Of a stretch of 64,000 nucleotides of DNA, positions 19,224-27,354 are shown in pieces (position 1 is the stretch's first letter; each line of letters begins with the position of its first letter). A model generated the notes under the pieces. The model worked only from the letters and a program-made list of their open reading frames with translations, made no database searches and was not told where the DNA came from. The DNA is taken from assembly GCF_030540875.1 (NCBI RefSeq), contig NZ_JAUOEM010000003.1, forward strand, positions 248,001 to 312,000. Reading direction: 5' to 3'. Source of the stretch: Flavivirga amylovorans. Lineage in GTDB: Bacteria; Bacteroidota; Bacteroidia; Flavobacteriales; Flavobacteriaceae. Both the position numbers and the translations under genes were made by a program.

Positions 19224-20321
19224 ATGGTAGAGATAAGTTTGGTAGATTATGAGGTAGTAATTTTAGTATTAGCCATTATAGTATTTGCTTTGTCTTCCCC
19301 ATTGACAGTATACTTTTTAATTAATAAAAAGAAACAAGGGTTTTTTATTAAAGGCGTACTCTTATTTTTATTTACGTTAATAGTGATTGCTAATTTCATG
19401 TTTGTTAGCAAACAGATTCCATGGAAAAAACTTCACTATTATTATGTTTTTAAATGGTTATGGCTATTAATTATACCCCTCTATTATATTCATATAAAAT
19501 CGTATATACAAAAAAAGAAGACCAGATTAAGCGAGTATTTAATTCATTGTGCCCCATATTTTATTGTAATAGCTATAATATTATTTCAATATAGCGGGAA
19601 AATACATAACATATATAAGTCTAATTCCAAGATACTCGTTATAATGATGTGCTTTGAATTTGGAATATTTATTCATGGTATAGTATATATTATTAGCTCT
19701 TTTTTTTACTTAAAAAAAGAATCTATAAAAGCCCTTTTAAAAGGAACTAATCAATGGATAAAACGGGCTTTTATTGGAATATCTATTCTATGGTTTATAG
19801 GTCGTCTATCTGCATTTGGAATGATTTTTATAAGAAGCAAAGAAGTATGCCCTTATAAATCGGAGATGTACTTTCTTAGTGTTCTTTTAGTCATATACAT
19901 AGTTTTCTATTTTAGAATAGGAATTAAAATAATAGGTCTTAAAAAGATAAAATATAAAGACTCAATATTGAATAAAAATGAAATAAATGATTTGTATAAT
20001 ATTGTCGTTTCTTATTATGAGGATAAAAAGCCTTTTTTAGAGAGTGATTTTTCTTTACAGTTTTTATCTAAAAAGTTAGGCTATCCAGTTAAACAGGTCT
20101 CTCAAGCTATCAATTCTAAATCACAATTAAACTTTAAGAGCTTTACAAACAACTATAGATTAAAAGAAAGTAAGCGATTGTTATTGGAAAATAATAATGA
20201 AGAACTTTCAATTTCAGAGATATATTACGCCGTAGGGTTTAATTCAAAATCTACCTTTAATACTTTATTCAAAAAAGAGCACGGAATAACTCCTTCTCAG
20301 TTTAGAAAAATACATACTTAA
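19224..20321 (+). CDS. membrane-bound AraC-family transcriptional regulator
   Basis: A 365-residue regulator with an N-terminal membrane domain and a C-terminal AraC-type DNA-binding domain. Seven hydrophobic segments are visible (about 8-31, 41-60, 77-93, 111-126, 139-165, 186-204 and 221-243). The helix-turn-helix pair occupies about 265-365, with DFSLQFLSKKLGYPVKQVSQ as the first and ISEIYYAVGFNSKSTFNTLF as the second, ending in GITPSQFRK. Such 7TM-AraC proteins in Bacteroidota sense an envelope signal and act on neighbouring genes; likely targets here are the NHL lipoprotein and the TonB-fusion gene (inference). GGGGAG lies 11 bases before the ATG and may be a rare ribosome-binding site. 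Confidence 0.88.
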   Translation: MVEISLVDYEVVILVLAIIVFALSSPLTVYFLINKKKQGFFIKGVLLFLFTLIVIANFMFVSKQIPWKKLHYYYVFKWLWLLIIPLYYIHIKSYIQKKKTRLSEYLIHCAPYFIVIAIILFQYSGKIHNIYKSNSKILVIMMCFEFGIFIHGIVYIISSFFYLKKESIKALLKGTNQWIKRAFIGISILWFIGRLSAFGMIFIRSKEVCPYKSEMYFLSVLLVIYIVFYFRIGIKIIGLKKIKYKDSILNKNEINDLYNIVVSYYEDKKPFLESDFSLQFLSKKLGYPVKQVSQAINSKSQLNFKSFTNNYRLKESKRLLLENNNEELSISEIYYAVGFNSKSTFNTLFKKEHGITPSQFRKIHT

Positions 20322-20707
20322 AAGAGGGTTAAATTAAAACGTCTTTAGGTTCTGAATCTTACATCAGAACCCGTATATAAGTATTTTATTACAAAAGAAT
20401 AGTAGCGCAAGTAACTACGATTGCAGTACTAGAAAAGAAGGATTTGTAGGCGGAGAAAAAAAATAATACTATTTACATTTGAAAACCAAGCTGGATTTAA
20501 CCATGAAACTAGCTTTTGTTCCAATACCAATCAATATTGCTTCGATCATACTGAATCAAAATGCAATCAGAGAAACGTCTCTATGACTCCATATTCAACG
20601 TATTTGGTTTAATAAATTTTATTAAATATGCATTTTGTCGATAAAATTTGCATTTCATGGATAATATTTATAAATTTGAAGGATGCTATTATTAATGATT
20701 ATTTAAC
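20322..20707. other. 386-base regulatory spacer before the TonB-fusion gene
   Basis: No gene is seen. Contents: a perfect 8-base-pair hairpin GGTTCTGA/TCAGAACC at 20348-20371 just after the AraC stop (weak terminator, no T-run), and near the right end an imperfect dyad ATGCATTTTgtcgatAAAATtTGCAT (20629-20653) that includes the ATTTTGTCGA motif. The AraC protein or another regulator could bind here. Confidence 0.5.
20632..20641 (+). promoter_or_regulatory. ATTTTGTCGA motif with two TGCATTT half-sites
   Basis: TGCATTTTGT and TGCATTTCAT are repeated 20 bases apart around TCGATAAAA, 66 bases before the start at 20708. Two direct half-sites about two helical turns apart suggest a regulator binding site. 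Compare 15586 and 54697. Confidence 0.35.
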
Positions 20708-22363
20708 ATGAAAAATTTTTTTACAATATTTTGGATCTTTTTTTTGCTAATCCATAGTGCAAATGCTCAGCAGGAAAAAGAAATAATAACAAAGAACGTA
20801 TGGTTAAAAAATTGGACGGACTTTAAACCAAACTTAGCTGATCATAATGAGCCTTCACACATATTAACTGGTGAAATTGTTGAAGATATTAAACTTTATA
20901 AAAAGGAAACTTACTTGTTATTAGGGCATGTTTTTGTAAAAGAAGGTGTTACCCTTACTATAGAGCCAGGCACGATAATAATTGGAGATTATGATACAAA
21001 AGCATCTTTAACAATAGCAAAAGGAGCAAGTATAATTGCAGATGGTTTAGAAACAGATCCTATTGTTTTTACATCAAATAGAAGTGTTAAAAAAGCCGGA
21101 GATTGGGGAGGCATAATTTTATTAGGTGATGCACCTTTAAATAAATTTGGAAGAGGTTCTGTTGCTTCTTTTTATTCAGAATTAGAACCTAAATTTTATA
21201 AAAATACAAATTATGGAGGTGAAAATGTTGTAAGCAATTCTGGTATTTTAAGATTTGTAAGAATAGAATATGCGGGTAAAAAAGAATACACAGCTGGTGG
21301 TAGTTTTAGTGGATTGTTTTTAGCAGGTGTAGGAAATGAAACCATTGTAGAAAATATAATGATAAGTTATTCTGCTGGAGACTCTTTTAAAGTTTTTGGA
21401 GGGGAGGTTCATTTAAAGAATATGGTTTCTTATGGGGCTGCTGGAAATGATTTTAGTTTTAATTTTGGTGCTAAATCTCATTTGATTAATTCATTAGCTA
21501 TTAGATTTCCATATTCATCCAATAGTAGAGGGGCAAGGTGTTTAAACATAAAGTCTTACAACAAAAAAGAAGAAGTTGATTTTTCTAAAAAAGGTACAAG
21601 TTTAGTTGCTGAAAATTTAAAATTAATTAATAATAGTAAGGATTTAGAATTTGATATTCAAGCAGGGTTGATAAAAGAAGGCATTTATGTGGGACATAAT
21701 ACTTCTGTTAGCATGAATAAAAGCGTAATCTCATCTTTTAAACCAGGTGTTATATTGGAAGATAAAATTCTATCAAATCTGGAAAACTTAGAAAAAATTA
21801 AAATCACGGATATACATTTCAAAAATTGTGAGGGGTATGTATTGTCAAAAAATGATTCTAACGACTTAGCTTTAGAAAATTGGTATGCTAATAAAGCATT
21901 TTTAAATGCATTCTCTGTAGGTAACCGTCCAAAAATATTTATTGCTGATGCCAAAACAGCAGAAAAAGAGAATAAAATAGCCAAAAATAAAGTGACAATA
22001 AATAAAGATACTGCTATCCCTTTTGATTTTATTGACAAAGCCCCCACATTTCCAGGATGTGAAGGGGTAACAAAAGAAGAATCTAAAAAATGTTTTAAAA
22101 AGGAAATGCGATTACATATAATTGAACATTTTCGCTACCCAGAAGAAGCACAGAATAATAATATAGAGGGGCGTGTATTTGTTATGTTTGATATAAATTA
22201 TACTGGTAGTATTACTAATATCCGATCAAGAGGACCACATAAAAGTTTAGAACAAGAAGCTGAGCGTATAATTAAGCTATTGCCTAAAATGCAACCAGCT
22301 AAAAAACAAGGGCAACCAGTGAAAGTGGTTTTTGGAATTCCTATTGCTTTTAAAAGCTTATAG
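20708..22363 (+). CDS. exported repetitive beta-structure protein fused to a TonB C-terminal domain
   Basis: A 551-residue exported protein. The signal peptide is MKNFFTIFWIFFLLIHSANA with cleavage before QQEKE. Residues about 60-350 carry the pattern VTLTIEPGTIIIGDY, LTIAKGASIIADG, DPIVFTSN and AGDWGGIILLGDAPLNKFG, known from Bacteroidota surface proteins with a parallel beta-helix-like fold. Residues about 435-551 form a TonB C-terminal domain (APTFPGCEG, MRLHIIEHFRYPEEAQ, GRVFVMFDINYTGSI). TonB domains normally follow an inner-membrane anchor and a Pro-rich spacer; here neither is seen. The combination may be a periplasmic adaptor. It lies downstream of the 7TM-AraC gene. Confidence 0.8.
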   Translation: MKNFFTIFWIFFLLIHSANAQQEKEIITKNVWLKNWTDFKPNLADHNEPSHILTGEIVEDIKLYKKETYLLLGHVFVKEGVTLTIEPGTIIIGDYDTKASLTIAKGASIIADGLETDPIVFTSNRSVKKAGDWGGIILLGDAPLNKFGRGSVASFYSELEPKFYKNTNYGGENVVSNSGILRFVRIEYAGKKEYTAGGSFSGLFLAGVGNETIVENIMISYSAGDSFKVFGGEVHLKNMVSYGAAGNDFSFNFGAKSHLINSLAIRFPYSSNSRGARCLNIKSYNKKEEVDFSKKGTSLVAENLKLINNSKDLEFDIQAGLIKEGIYVGHNTSVSMNKSVISSFKPGVILEDKILSNLENLEKIKITDIHFKNCEGYVLSKNDSNDLALENWYANKAFLNAFSVGNRPKIFIADAKTAEKENKIAKNKVTINKDTAIPFDFIDKAPTFPGCEGVTKEESKKCFKKEMRLHIIEHFRYPEEAQNNNIEGRVFVMFDINYTGSITNIRSRGPHKSLEQEAERIIKLLPKMQPAKKQGQPVKVVFGIPIAFKSL

Positions 22364-22554
22364 AACTTATAGTTTTTATTGGTTATTTCTATTAAATAAA
22401 TATCCTTATTGGTATAGTGATATCTAATTGATGCAATTCAGCCATCTGTTTTTGAAACAAAAGTTTTTAACAATATTAGGATTAAAAAGGACTTTTATAC
22501 AAAGAACGTAGATTTGTTTGATTCCAAATCTAAAATTTTTAGAAAATAGACACC

Positions 22555-22622
22555 ATTTGTAAGGTATTGAATATCTGATTAGAGCTTTATGTCTACGTAC
22601 TAGTTTAATATACCTTACAAAT
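22555..22622. repeat. 13-base inverted repeat overlapping a stop codon
   Basis: ATTTGTAAGGTAT (22555-22567) and ATACCTTACAAAT (22610-22622) are exact complements separated by 42 bases. The right arm contains the stop codon of the minus-strand gene ending at 22615. It may form the 3' end structure of that transcript; no T-run follows directly. Confidence 0.5.
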
Positions 22623-23085
22623 CTTCCAATATCGCATTAAAATCGTACTGTAAGTCTTCATGCAATTTTGAAATGATTTTTTTAGAAAGTAACAATTGTC
22701 TGTTATACATATTCTGTAATTGTACGCTTCTATTAATACTAGGAGAAAAGCCTTTTAATTTCTGACAAAAATAGAGGAGGAGTTCTACTTCTGTTTCTTT
22801 ATTTTGTGAATATCGAATGTATTTTTTGATGTTTCTTAAAATTTTCCGAGTACTTTTTCTAATGTAAAAGTAGCTGTCTCTGTTAATTAATTCAAATTCT
22901 TCATCTACATAGCTTTTTACACTTTCAATATAACCAGATTCGTTATGAGATTCAAAAAGCAAATAGGTGAGGAGCTCTTTGTTTTCTTTTTTAAATCTTG
23001 ATAAACGAAGACAAAGTTCCTGTATTTCTTGTGTTGAAAGTGTGTTTAATTCTTGTTTGATTTCTCTTAGTGTGACAGCTTTCAT
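22615..23085 (-). CDS. conserved hypothetical helical protein
   Basis: A 156-residue protein I do not recognise. It is almost entirely helical and charged, with VTLREIKQELNTLSTQEIQ at the N-terminus and a basic middle (IRKSTRKILRNIKKYIRY). There is no signal peptide, membrane segment or cysteine motif. It begins three bases after the methyltransferase stop, so the two are probably translated together and may act together. Confidence 0.7.
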   Translation of the reverse strand: MKAVTLREIKQELNTLSTQEIQELCLRLSRFKKENKELLTYLLFESHNESGYIESVKSYVDEEFELINRDSYFYIRKSTRKILRNIKKYIRYSQNKETEVELLLYFCQKLKGFSPSINRSVQLQNMYNRQLLLSKKIISKLHEDLQYDFNAILEDL

Positions 23086-23088
23086 TTT

Positions 23089-24693
23089 TTAATGGCCTTT
23101 TAATAAGTTAATGCTTACCGTTGTTAATTCGTTGTTGGGAAATGTTGTGAAATAATTTGGGTCTGGATGTAATCCAGCTTTTACTGCCACTTTATTAAAA
23201 ACATCAACCTCCAAGATAAACTGGTCGCTATAGCCATGGGTAGCGTCATAGGCTGTTGCTGCTATTTTTCCTAAATTGTTTGCCGTTAATTTGGGATCTA
23301 TGGTGTGTAATTCTATAATTAATAAACCAAACCGTTCTACATAGGGTTTCCATTTTTGCAAATGCTCTAATAAAGAGTTTTCAACTAAATTATTATGTAT
23401 TCGTTTGCCTTCGTAACTATAGGCTCCTGTTGATTCACTTAGGTGATCTGTAATTTGTTTTGGAGCTTCCCATATACGATTGTGGTCTAAAAAAGTTCTA
23501 ACGTTTAATAAATCTTTTAAATCAATATTGTAATCCTCTTTTAGATCTTTGGCTAAGATATCTGGTCTGCCAATGTTGCCCCAAATAACCTTGGCCCAAA
23601 TATCTGCTTTAATTAAATTAGCTCTTGTTACTTTTAAAGCTGCTTGATTAAAGTCTGCACCTACAAGCAATAAAGGATGTTCATCAAGCATTTTGCCTCT
23701 TAATGTTTTAAATTCTATGACATCAAAAACATGTTGAATAAAAGCACCATTTCCACAACCCATATCTAAAATTCCTTTTGGCTGATCTTCAATGGGTTTG
23801 TTAAACAACTCAATAATAATAGCATCTATTACTTTAAAGTAAGTCGTATGTGCACCGCCGCTTCCCCAAACATTCATTTCTCTATCTACATGCTTTTCTT
23901 TTTCGTCGGGTGATTTTGTTTTTAGAACTAAGGGGTTTCCAAAAATAAGGTCATCTAATGTGATAAATGTTGGTAAATATGAAATGGTAACGCCATAAGC
24001 GCTAGCGCGTTTTGCAAAAAACAACCCTTTATCAGTAAATTGATAGGTGTCTTTTTTTTTAGAGAACCAACCCAAATGAGCTAAAAAATCAAGTATCTTT
24101 TTAAAACTTTCGGGGTCTTTATGATATTCTTGAGCTCTAAAAGAAGCTTCCATAAAGTATTTGTGAAAGAAGCCGTTAAGGCCTAGCAATACAATTATTG
24201 GCGCGGCAATAACACCTTCTATATGCTTAAGTATTTGATATTCGATGGTGCCGTGTTTTATTTCTAAAAGTCCAAAATTTTGTTCATATTTTGTAAACAC
24301 TTTTTCTAAAGCATTAAACGCATCTGCTCCGATACCTTCTTCTGGAAATTTAACAGAATAGTTTAATAATTTTACTGAGTCTTCATATATAGGGACTAAC
24401 TTAAAGGCTTTTTTACTTTTAGTATTTGTTTCGTAATGAACTGTGTTATCTGTATTGTTAATATGCATGTTTAACCAGCCTTGTGATGATAACACACGTA
24501 AACCAACATTTAGGTAGCCTTCATTTGCATTGAAGGTTTTTGATAGATTTTTAACACTGGATTTTTTATTATTTAACAAATATTCAAGAACACCATTCTT
24601 ATGAAGTGAGTAGGCAGTTGTTGTTGTTGCAATACCATCTAAGTGCCTAAAAATAGTACTTCTAAATTGTTCTTTATCTTGCTTTGTTAACAT
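23089..24693 (-). CDS. class I SAM-dependent methyltransferase with N-terminal winged-helix region
   Basis: A 534-residue methyltransferase. I choose the ATG ending at 24693 (MLTKQDKEQFRSTIFRHLDG); the open frame runs 15 codons further upstream into the preceding terminator. The N-terminal 110 residues look like the winged-helix/dimerisation region of O-methyltransferases (NEGYLNVGLRVLSSQGWL), and a second similar winged-helix stretch occurs near 190-240 (FKKILDFLAHLGWF). The SAM-binding motif GILDMGCGNGAF lies at about 300. The architecture resembles the AprA-related methyltransferases of polyketide assembly, but no biosynthetic genes are nearby and the substrate is unknown. Confidence 0.8.
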   Translation of the reverse strand: MLTKQDKEQFRSTIFRHLDGIATTTTAYSLHKNGVLEYLLNNKKSSVKNLSKTFNANEGYLNVGLRVLSSQGWLNMHINNTDNTVHYETNTKSKKAFKLVPIYEDSVKLLNYSVKFPEEGIGADAFNALEKVFTKYEQNFGLLEIKHGTIEYQILKHIEGVIAAPIIVLLGLNGFFHKYFMEASFRAQEYHKDPESFKKILDFLAHLGWFSKKKDTYQFTDKGLFFAKRASAYGVTISYLPTFITLDDLIFGNPLVLKTKSPDEKEKHVDREMNVWGSGGAHTTYFKVIDAIIIELFNKPIEDQPKGILDMGCGNGAFIQHVFDVIEFKTLRGKMLDEHPLLLVGADFNQAALKVTRANLIKADIWAKVIWGNIGRPDILAKDLKEDYNIDLKDLLNVRTFLDHNRIWEAPKQITDHLSESTGAYSYEGKRIHNNLVENSLLEHLQKWKPYVERFGLLIIELHTIDPKLTANNLGKIAATAYDATHGYSDQFILEVDVFNKVAVKAGLHPDPNYFTTFPNNELTTVSINLLKGH

Positions 24694-24724
24694 AATAGGT
24701 TGTTTCGTATATAAATATAAAAAG

Positions 24725-24758
24725 AAAAACCTTTCCAATTTGATTAGGAAAGGTTTTT
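24725..24758 (-). terminator. terminator of the E1 gene
   Basis: A perfect 12-base-pair stem AAAAACCTTTCC (24725-24736) / GGAAAGGTTTTT (24747-24758) with a 10-base loop. On the minus strand the 3' arm runs into TTTTTCTTTTT. It lies between the E1 stop at 24780 and the methyltransferase start at 24693. Confidence 0.88.
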
Positions 24759-24779
24759 AAAAATATTTTGTTTTATGAT

Positions 24780-27191
24780 TTACCTTAATTTAGGAAATTC
24801 AGCAGGATTTAATTCGTGTATAACATCATAAACGGCTTCAAAGATATCTTCTGCGGAAGGTTTTGAAAAATAGTCCCCATCATTCCCATAAGCTGGTCTG
24901 TGAGCCTTTGCTGTAAGTGTTTTTGGCTGACTGTCAAGATGCTGGTACCCATTTTGAATATTCAATATTTCGTTTAAAATATATGCCGAAGCACCGCCAG
25001 GGACATCTTCATCTATTATCATAACACGATTAGTCTTAGCAATACTTTTTACAATGTCATGGTTTAAGTCGAAAGGTAATAATGATTGTACATCTATAAC
25101 TTCTGCATCAATGCCAATTGCTAAAAGGTCTTTTGCAGTTTGTTCTACGATACGTAACGTAGATCCGTAAGATACTAATGTAATGTCTGTACCTTCTTTA
25201 ACAGTTTCAACAACGCCAATAGGGGTTTTAATAGCACTTAAGTTATTTGGCATTTTTTCTTTTAACCTATAACCATTGAGACATTCAATAATTATGGCAG
25301 GGTCATCACCCTGTAAAAGCGTATTGTAAAAACCAGCAGCTTTAGTCATGTTTCTTGGTACTAAAATATGTACGCCTCTAACTAAACTTAAAAGACCGCC
25401 CATTTGAGAACCTGAATGCCATATACCTTCAAGTCTGTGACCTCTCGTTCTTATTATTAAAGGGGCTTTTTGTTTGCCTTTTGTTCTATAGTGCAACGTC
25501 GCTAAATCATCACTGATTATCTGCAATGCATATAAAATATAATCGAGGTATTGAATTTCTGCTATAGGTCTTAATCCACGGAGTGACAGCCCTATACCTT
25601 GTCCTATAATGGTTGCTTCTCTTATGCCCGCATCTGCTACTCGTAATTCACCGTATTTTTCCTGTAAGCCTTCTAAACCTTGATTTACATCACCAATATT
25701 CCCTGTGTCTTCTCCAAAAACTAGTGCTTCTGGATAGTTGCTGAAAATTGAATCGAAGTTATCACGTAGAATAATACGACCATCTACTTGAGTTGCATCG
25801 TTATCATACGTTGGTTTTACCTCTTTTATAAGAATGTTTGATCTATCTGTTTCAGAATATAAATGAGAACTAAAGTCTGGTTGTCTCTTTTCAAAAAGAC
25901 TGTTAATCCAATCACCAAGTTGTTGCTTCTCTTTGGAAGTTTCATTTATAACGAACCTTAAAGCTTTCCTTGCATTGGATAGAATGTCTTTTCTGGTAGG
26001 CTCATCGATACTATTTAACTCGTCTTTAATTTTAGATATGAATGCACTGTTGGGACTAGATGGGGCAACTTGCGTTAATATAGAAACCAACTCCTGCTTT
26101 TCTTTTATTATAGGTTTTAAAAAGGTATTCCATGCTTTCTTTTTAGCTTCTCTAACATCTCTTTTAATAGTCCGTTCAATTTCTGTAAGTGTCTCATTCG
26201 TGGCTATACCGCTTTCTATAATCCATTTACGCATTTTGAGATTACAGTCGTTTTGGGATTCCCATTGTAAACGCTCTGAAGATTTATATCTTTCATGAGA
26301 GCCGGAAGTTGAATGCCCTTGCGGTTGTGTTAATTCTAATATGTGAATAAGTACAGGTACATGCTCTGTTCTTGCAATATTAGAAGCTTCTTGATAGGTT
26401 TCTATAAGATTGGCATAGTCCCAGCCTTTAACACGTAATATTTCGTAGCCTTTATGCTTGCTATCTCGTTGAAATCCTTTTAAAATTTCTGATATATTTT
26501 CTTTAGTTGTTTGGTGCTTAGCATGAACAGAGATTCCGTATTCATCATCCCAAATACTAATAACCATAGGGACTTGTAAAACACCAGCTGCATTTATAGT
26601 TTCAAAAAATAGACCTTCACTAGTACTTGCGTTTCCTATAGTACCCCAAGCAACTTCGTCTCCATTAATGGAAAAATTATTTGTGTTGATATTATCAACA
26701 TTTCTGAAGATTTTTGAAGCTTGTGCCAAACCTAATAAACGAGGCATTTGTCCTGCGGTAGGAGAGATGTCTGCACTTGAGTTATATTGTTTGGTAAGAT
26801 CTTTCCAACTACCATCTTCATTTAAACTATGCGTTACAAAATGACCGCCCATTTGACGACCAGCAGACATAGGTTCTAATTCTAAATCGGTATTGGCGTA
26901 TAACCCTGCAAAAAACTGTTCAATTGTTAATTCGCCAATAGCCATCATGAATGTTTGGTCTCTATAATAACCAGATCTCCAGTCGCCCTTTTTAAAGGCT
27001 TTAGCCATAGCTAATTGAGGAATCTCTTTACCGTCTCCAAAGATCCCGAATTTTGCTTTACCGGTTAATACTTCTCGTCTACCTAGTAAACTACATTCAC
27101 GACTTTTAATAGCAATTTTGTAGTCATTAATTACTTCTGCTTTAAAATCATCAAATGATATGTCGTTCTTCAAATTTGGAATAGTTTGCAT
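24780..27191 (-). CDS. 2-oxoacid dehydrogenase E1 component, alpha and beta subunits fused
   Basis: An 803-residue thiamine-diphosphate enzyme joining the E1 alpha (about 1-400) and E1 beta (about 470-803) chains of a branched-chain-type 2-oxoacid dehydrogenase, which decarboxylates the 2-oxoacid and passes the acyl group to E2 lipoate. The alpha half has SGYYRDQTFM, QMGGHF and the ThDP segment NGDEVAWGTIGNASTSEG ending in WDDEYGIS; the beta half has FGEDTGNIGDVNQGLEGLQ, DAGIREATIIGQGIG and IIDEDVPGGASAYI. The usual GDG...NN motif reads GDE...DD here. E2 and E3 are not adjacent. Exact substrate (branched-chain or pyruvate-like) is not fixed by the sequence. Confidence 0.87.
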   Translation of the reverse strand: MQTIPNLKNDISFDDFKAEVINDYKIAIKSRECSLLGRREVLTGKAKFGIFGDGKEIPQLAMAKAFKKGDWRSGYYRDQTFMMAIGELTIEQFFAGLYANTDLELEPMSAGRQMGGHFVTHSLNEDGSWKDLTKQYNSSADISPTAGQMPRLLGLAQASKIFRNVDNINTNNFSINGDEVAWGTIGNASTSEGLFFETINAAGVLQVPMVISIWDDEYGISVHAKHQTTKENISEILKGFQRDSKHKGYEILRVKGWDYANLIETYQEASNIARTEHVPVLIHILELTQPQGHSTSGSHERYKSSERLQWESQNDCNLKMRKWIIESGIATNETLTEIERTIKRDVREAKKKAWNTFLKPIIKEKQELVSILTQVAPSSPNSAFISKIKDELNSIDEPTRKDILSNARKALRFVINETSKEKQQLGDWINSLFEKRQPDFSSHLYSETDRSNILIKEVKPTYDNDATQVDGRIILRDNFDSIFSNYPEALVFGEDTGNIGDVNQGLEGLQEKYGELRVADAGIREATIIGQGIGLSLRGLRPIAEIQYLDYILYALQIISDDLATLHYRTKGKQKAPLIIRTRGHRLEGIWHSGSQMGGLLSLVRGVHILVPRNMTKAAGFYNTLLQGDDPAIIIECLNGYRLKEKMPNNLSAIKTPIGVVETVKEGTDITLVSYGSTLRIVEQTAKDLLAIGIDAEVIDVQSLLPFDLNHDIVKSIAKTNRVMIIDEDVPGGASAYILNEILNIQNGYQHLDSQPKTLTAKAHRPAYGNDGDYFSKPSAEDIFEAVYDVIHELNPAEFPKLR

Positions 27192-27213
27192 TTAGCTGTG
27201 CTTTTTGCTCGTG

Positions 27214-27244
27214 CAAAAGTAGCAAAACTTTGTCGTTTTTCCAA
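27214..27244 (-). promoter_or_regulatory. promoter of the E1 gene
   Basis: On the minus strand: TTG (27244-27242), a 20-base spacer, then TACTTTTG (27221-27214), matching the Bacteroidota consensus. It lies 22 bases before the E1 start codon. Confidence 0.7.
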
Positions 27245-27354
27245 TTTTTTAGGCGTCTAAATTTTTGACGTATTATTAATAATAATCATAAAAAAGGATT
27301 TATAATATGAATTATTCAACAAAAATAGGTTAAAAATGATTATTCGTTAAAAAA

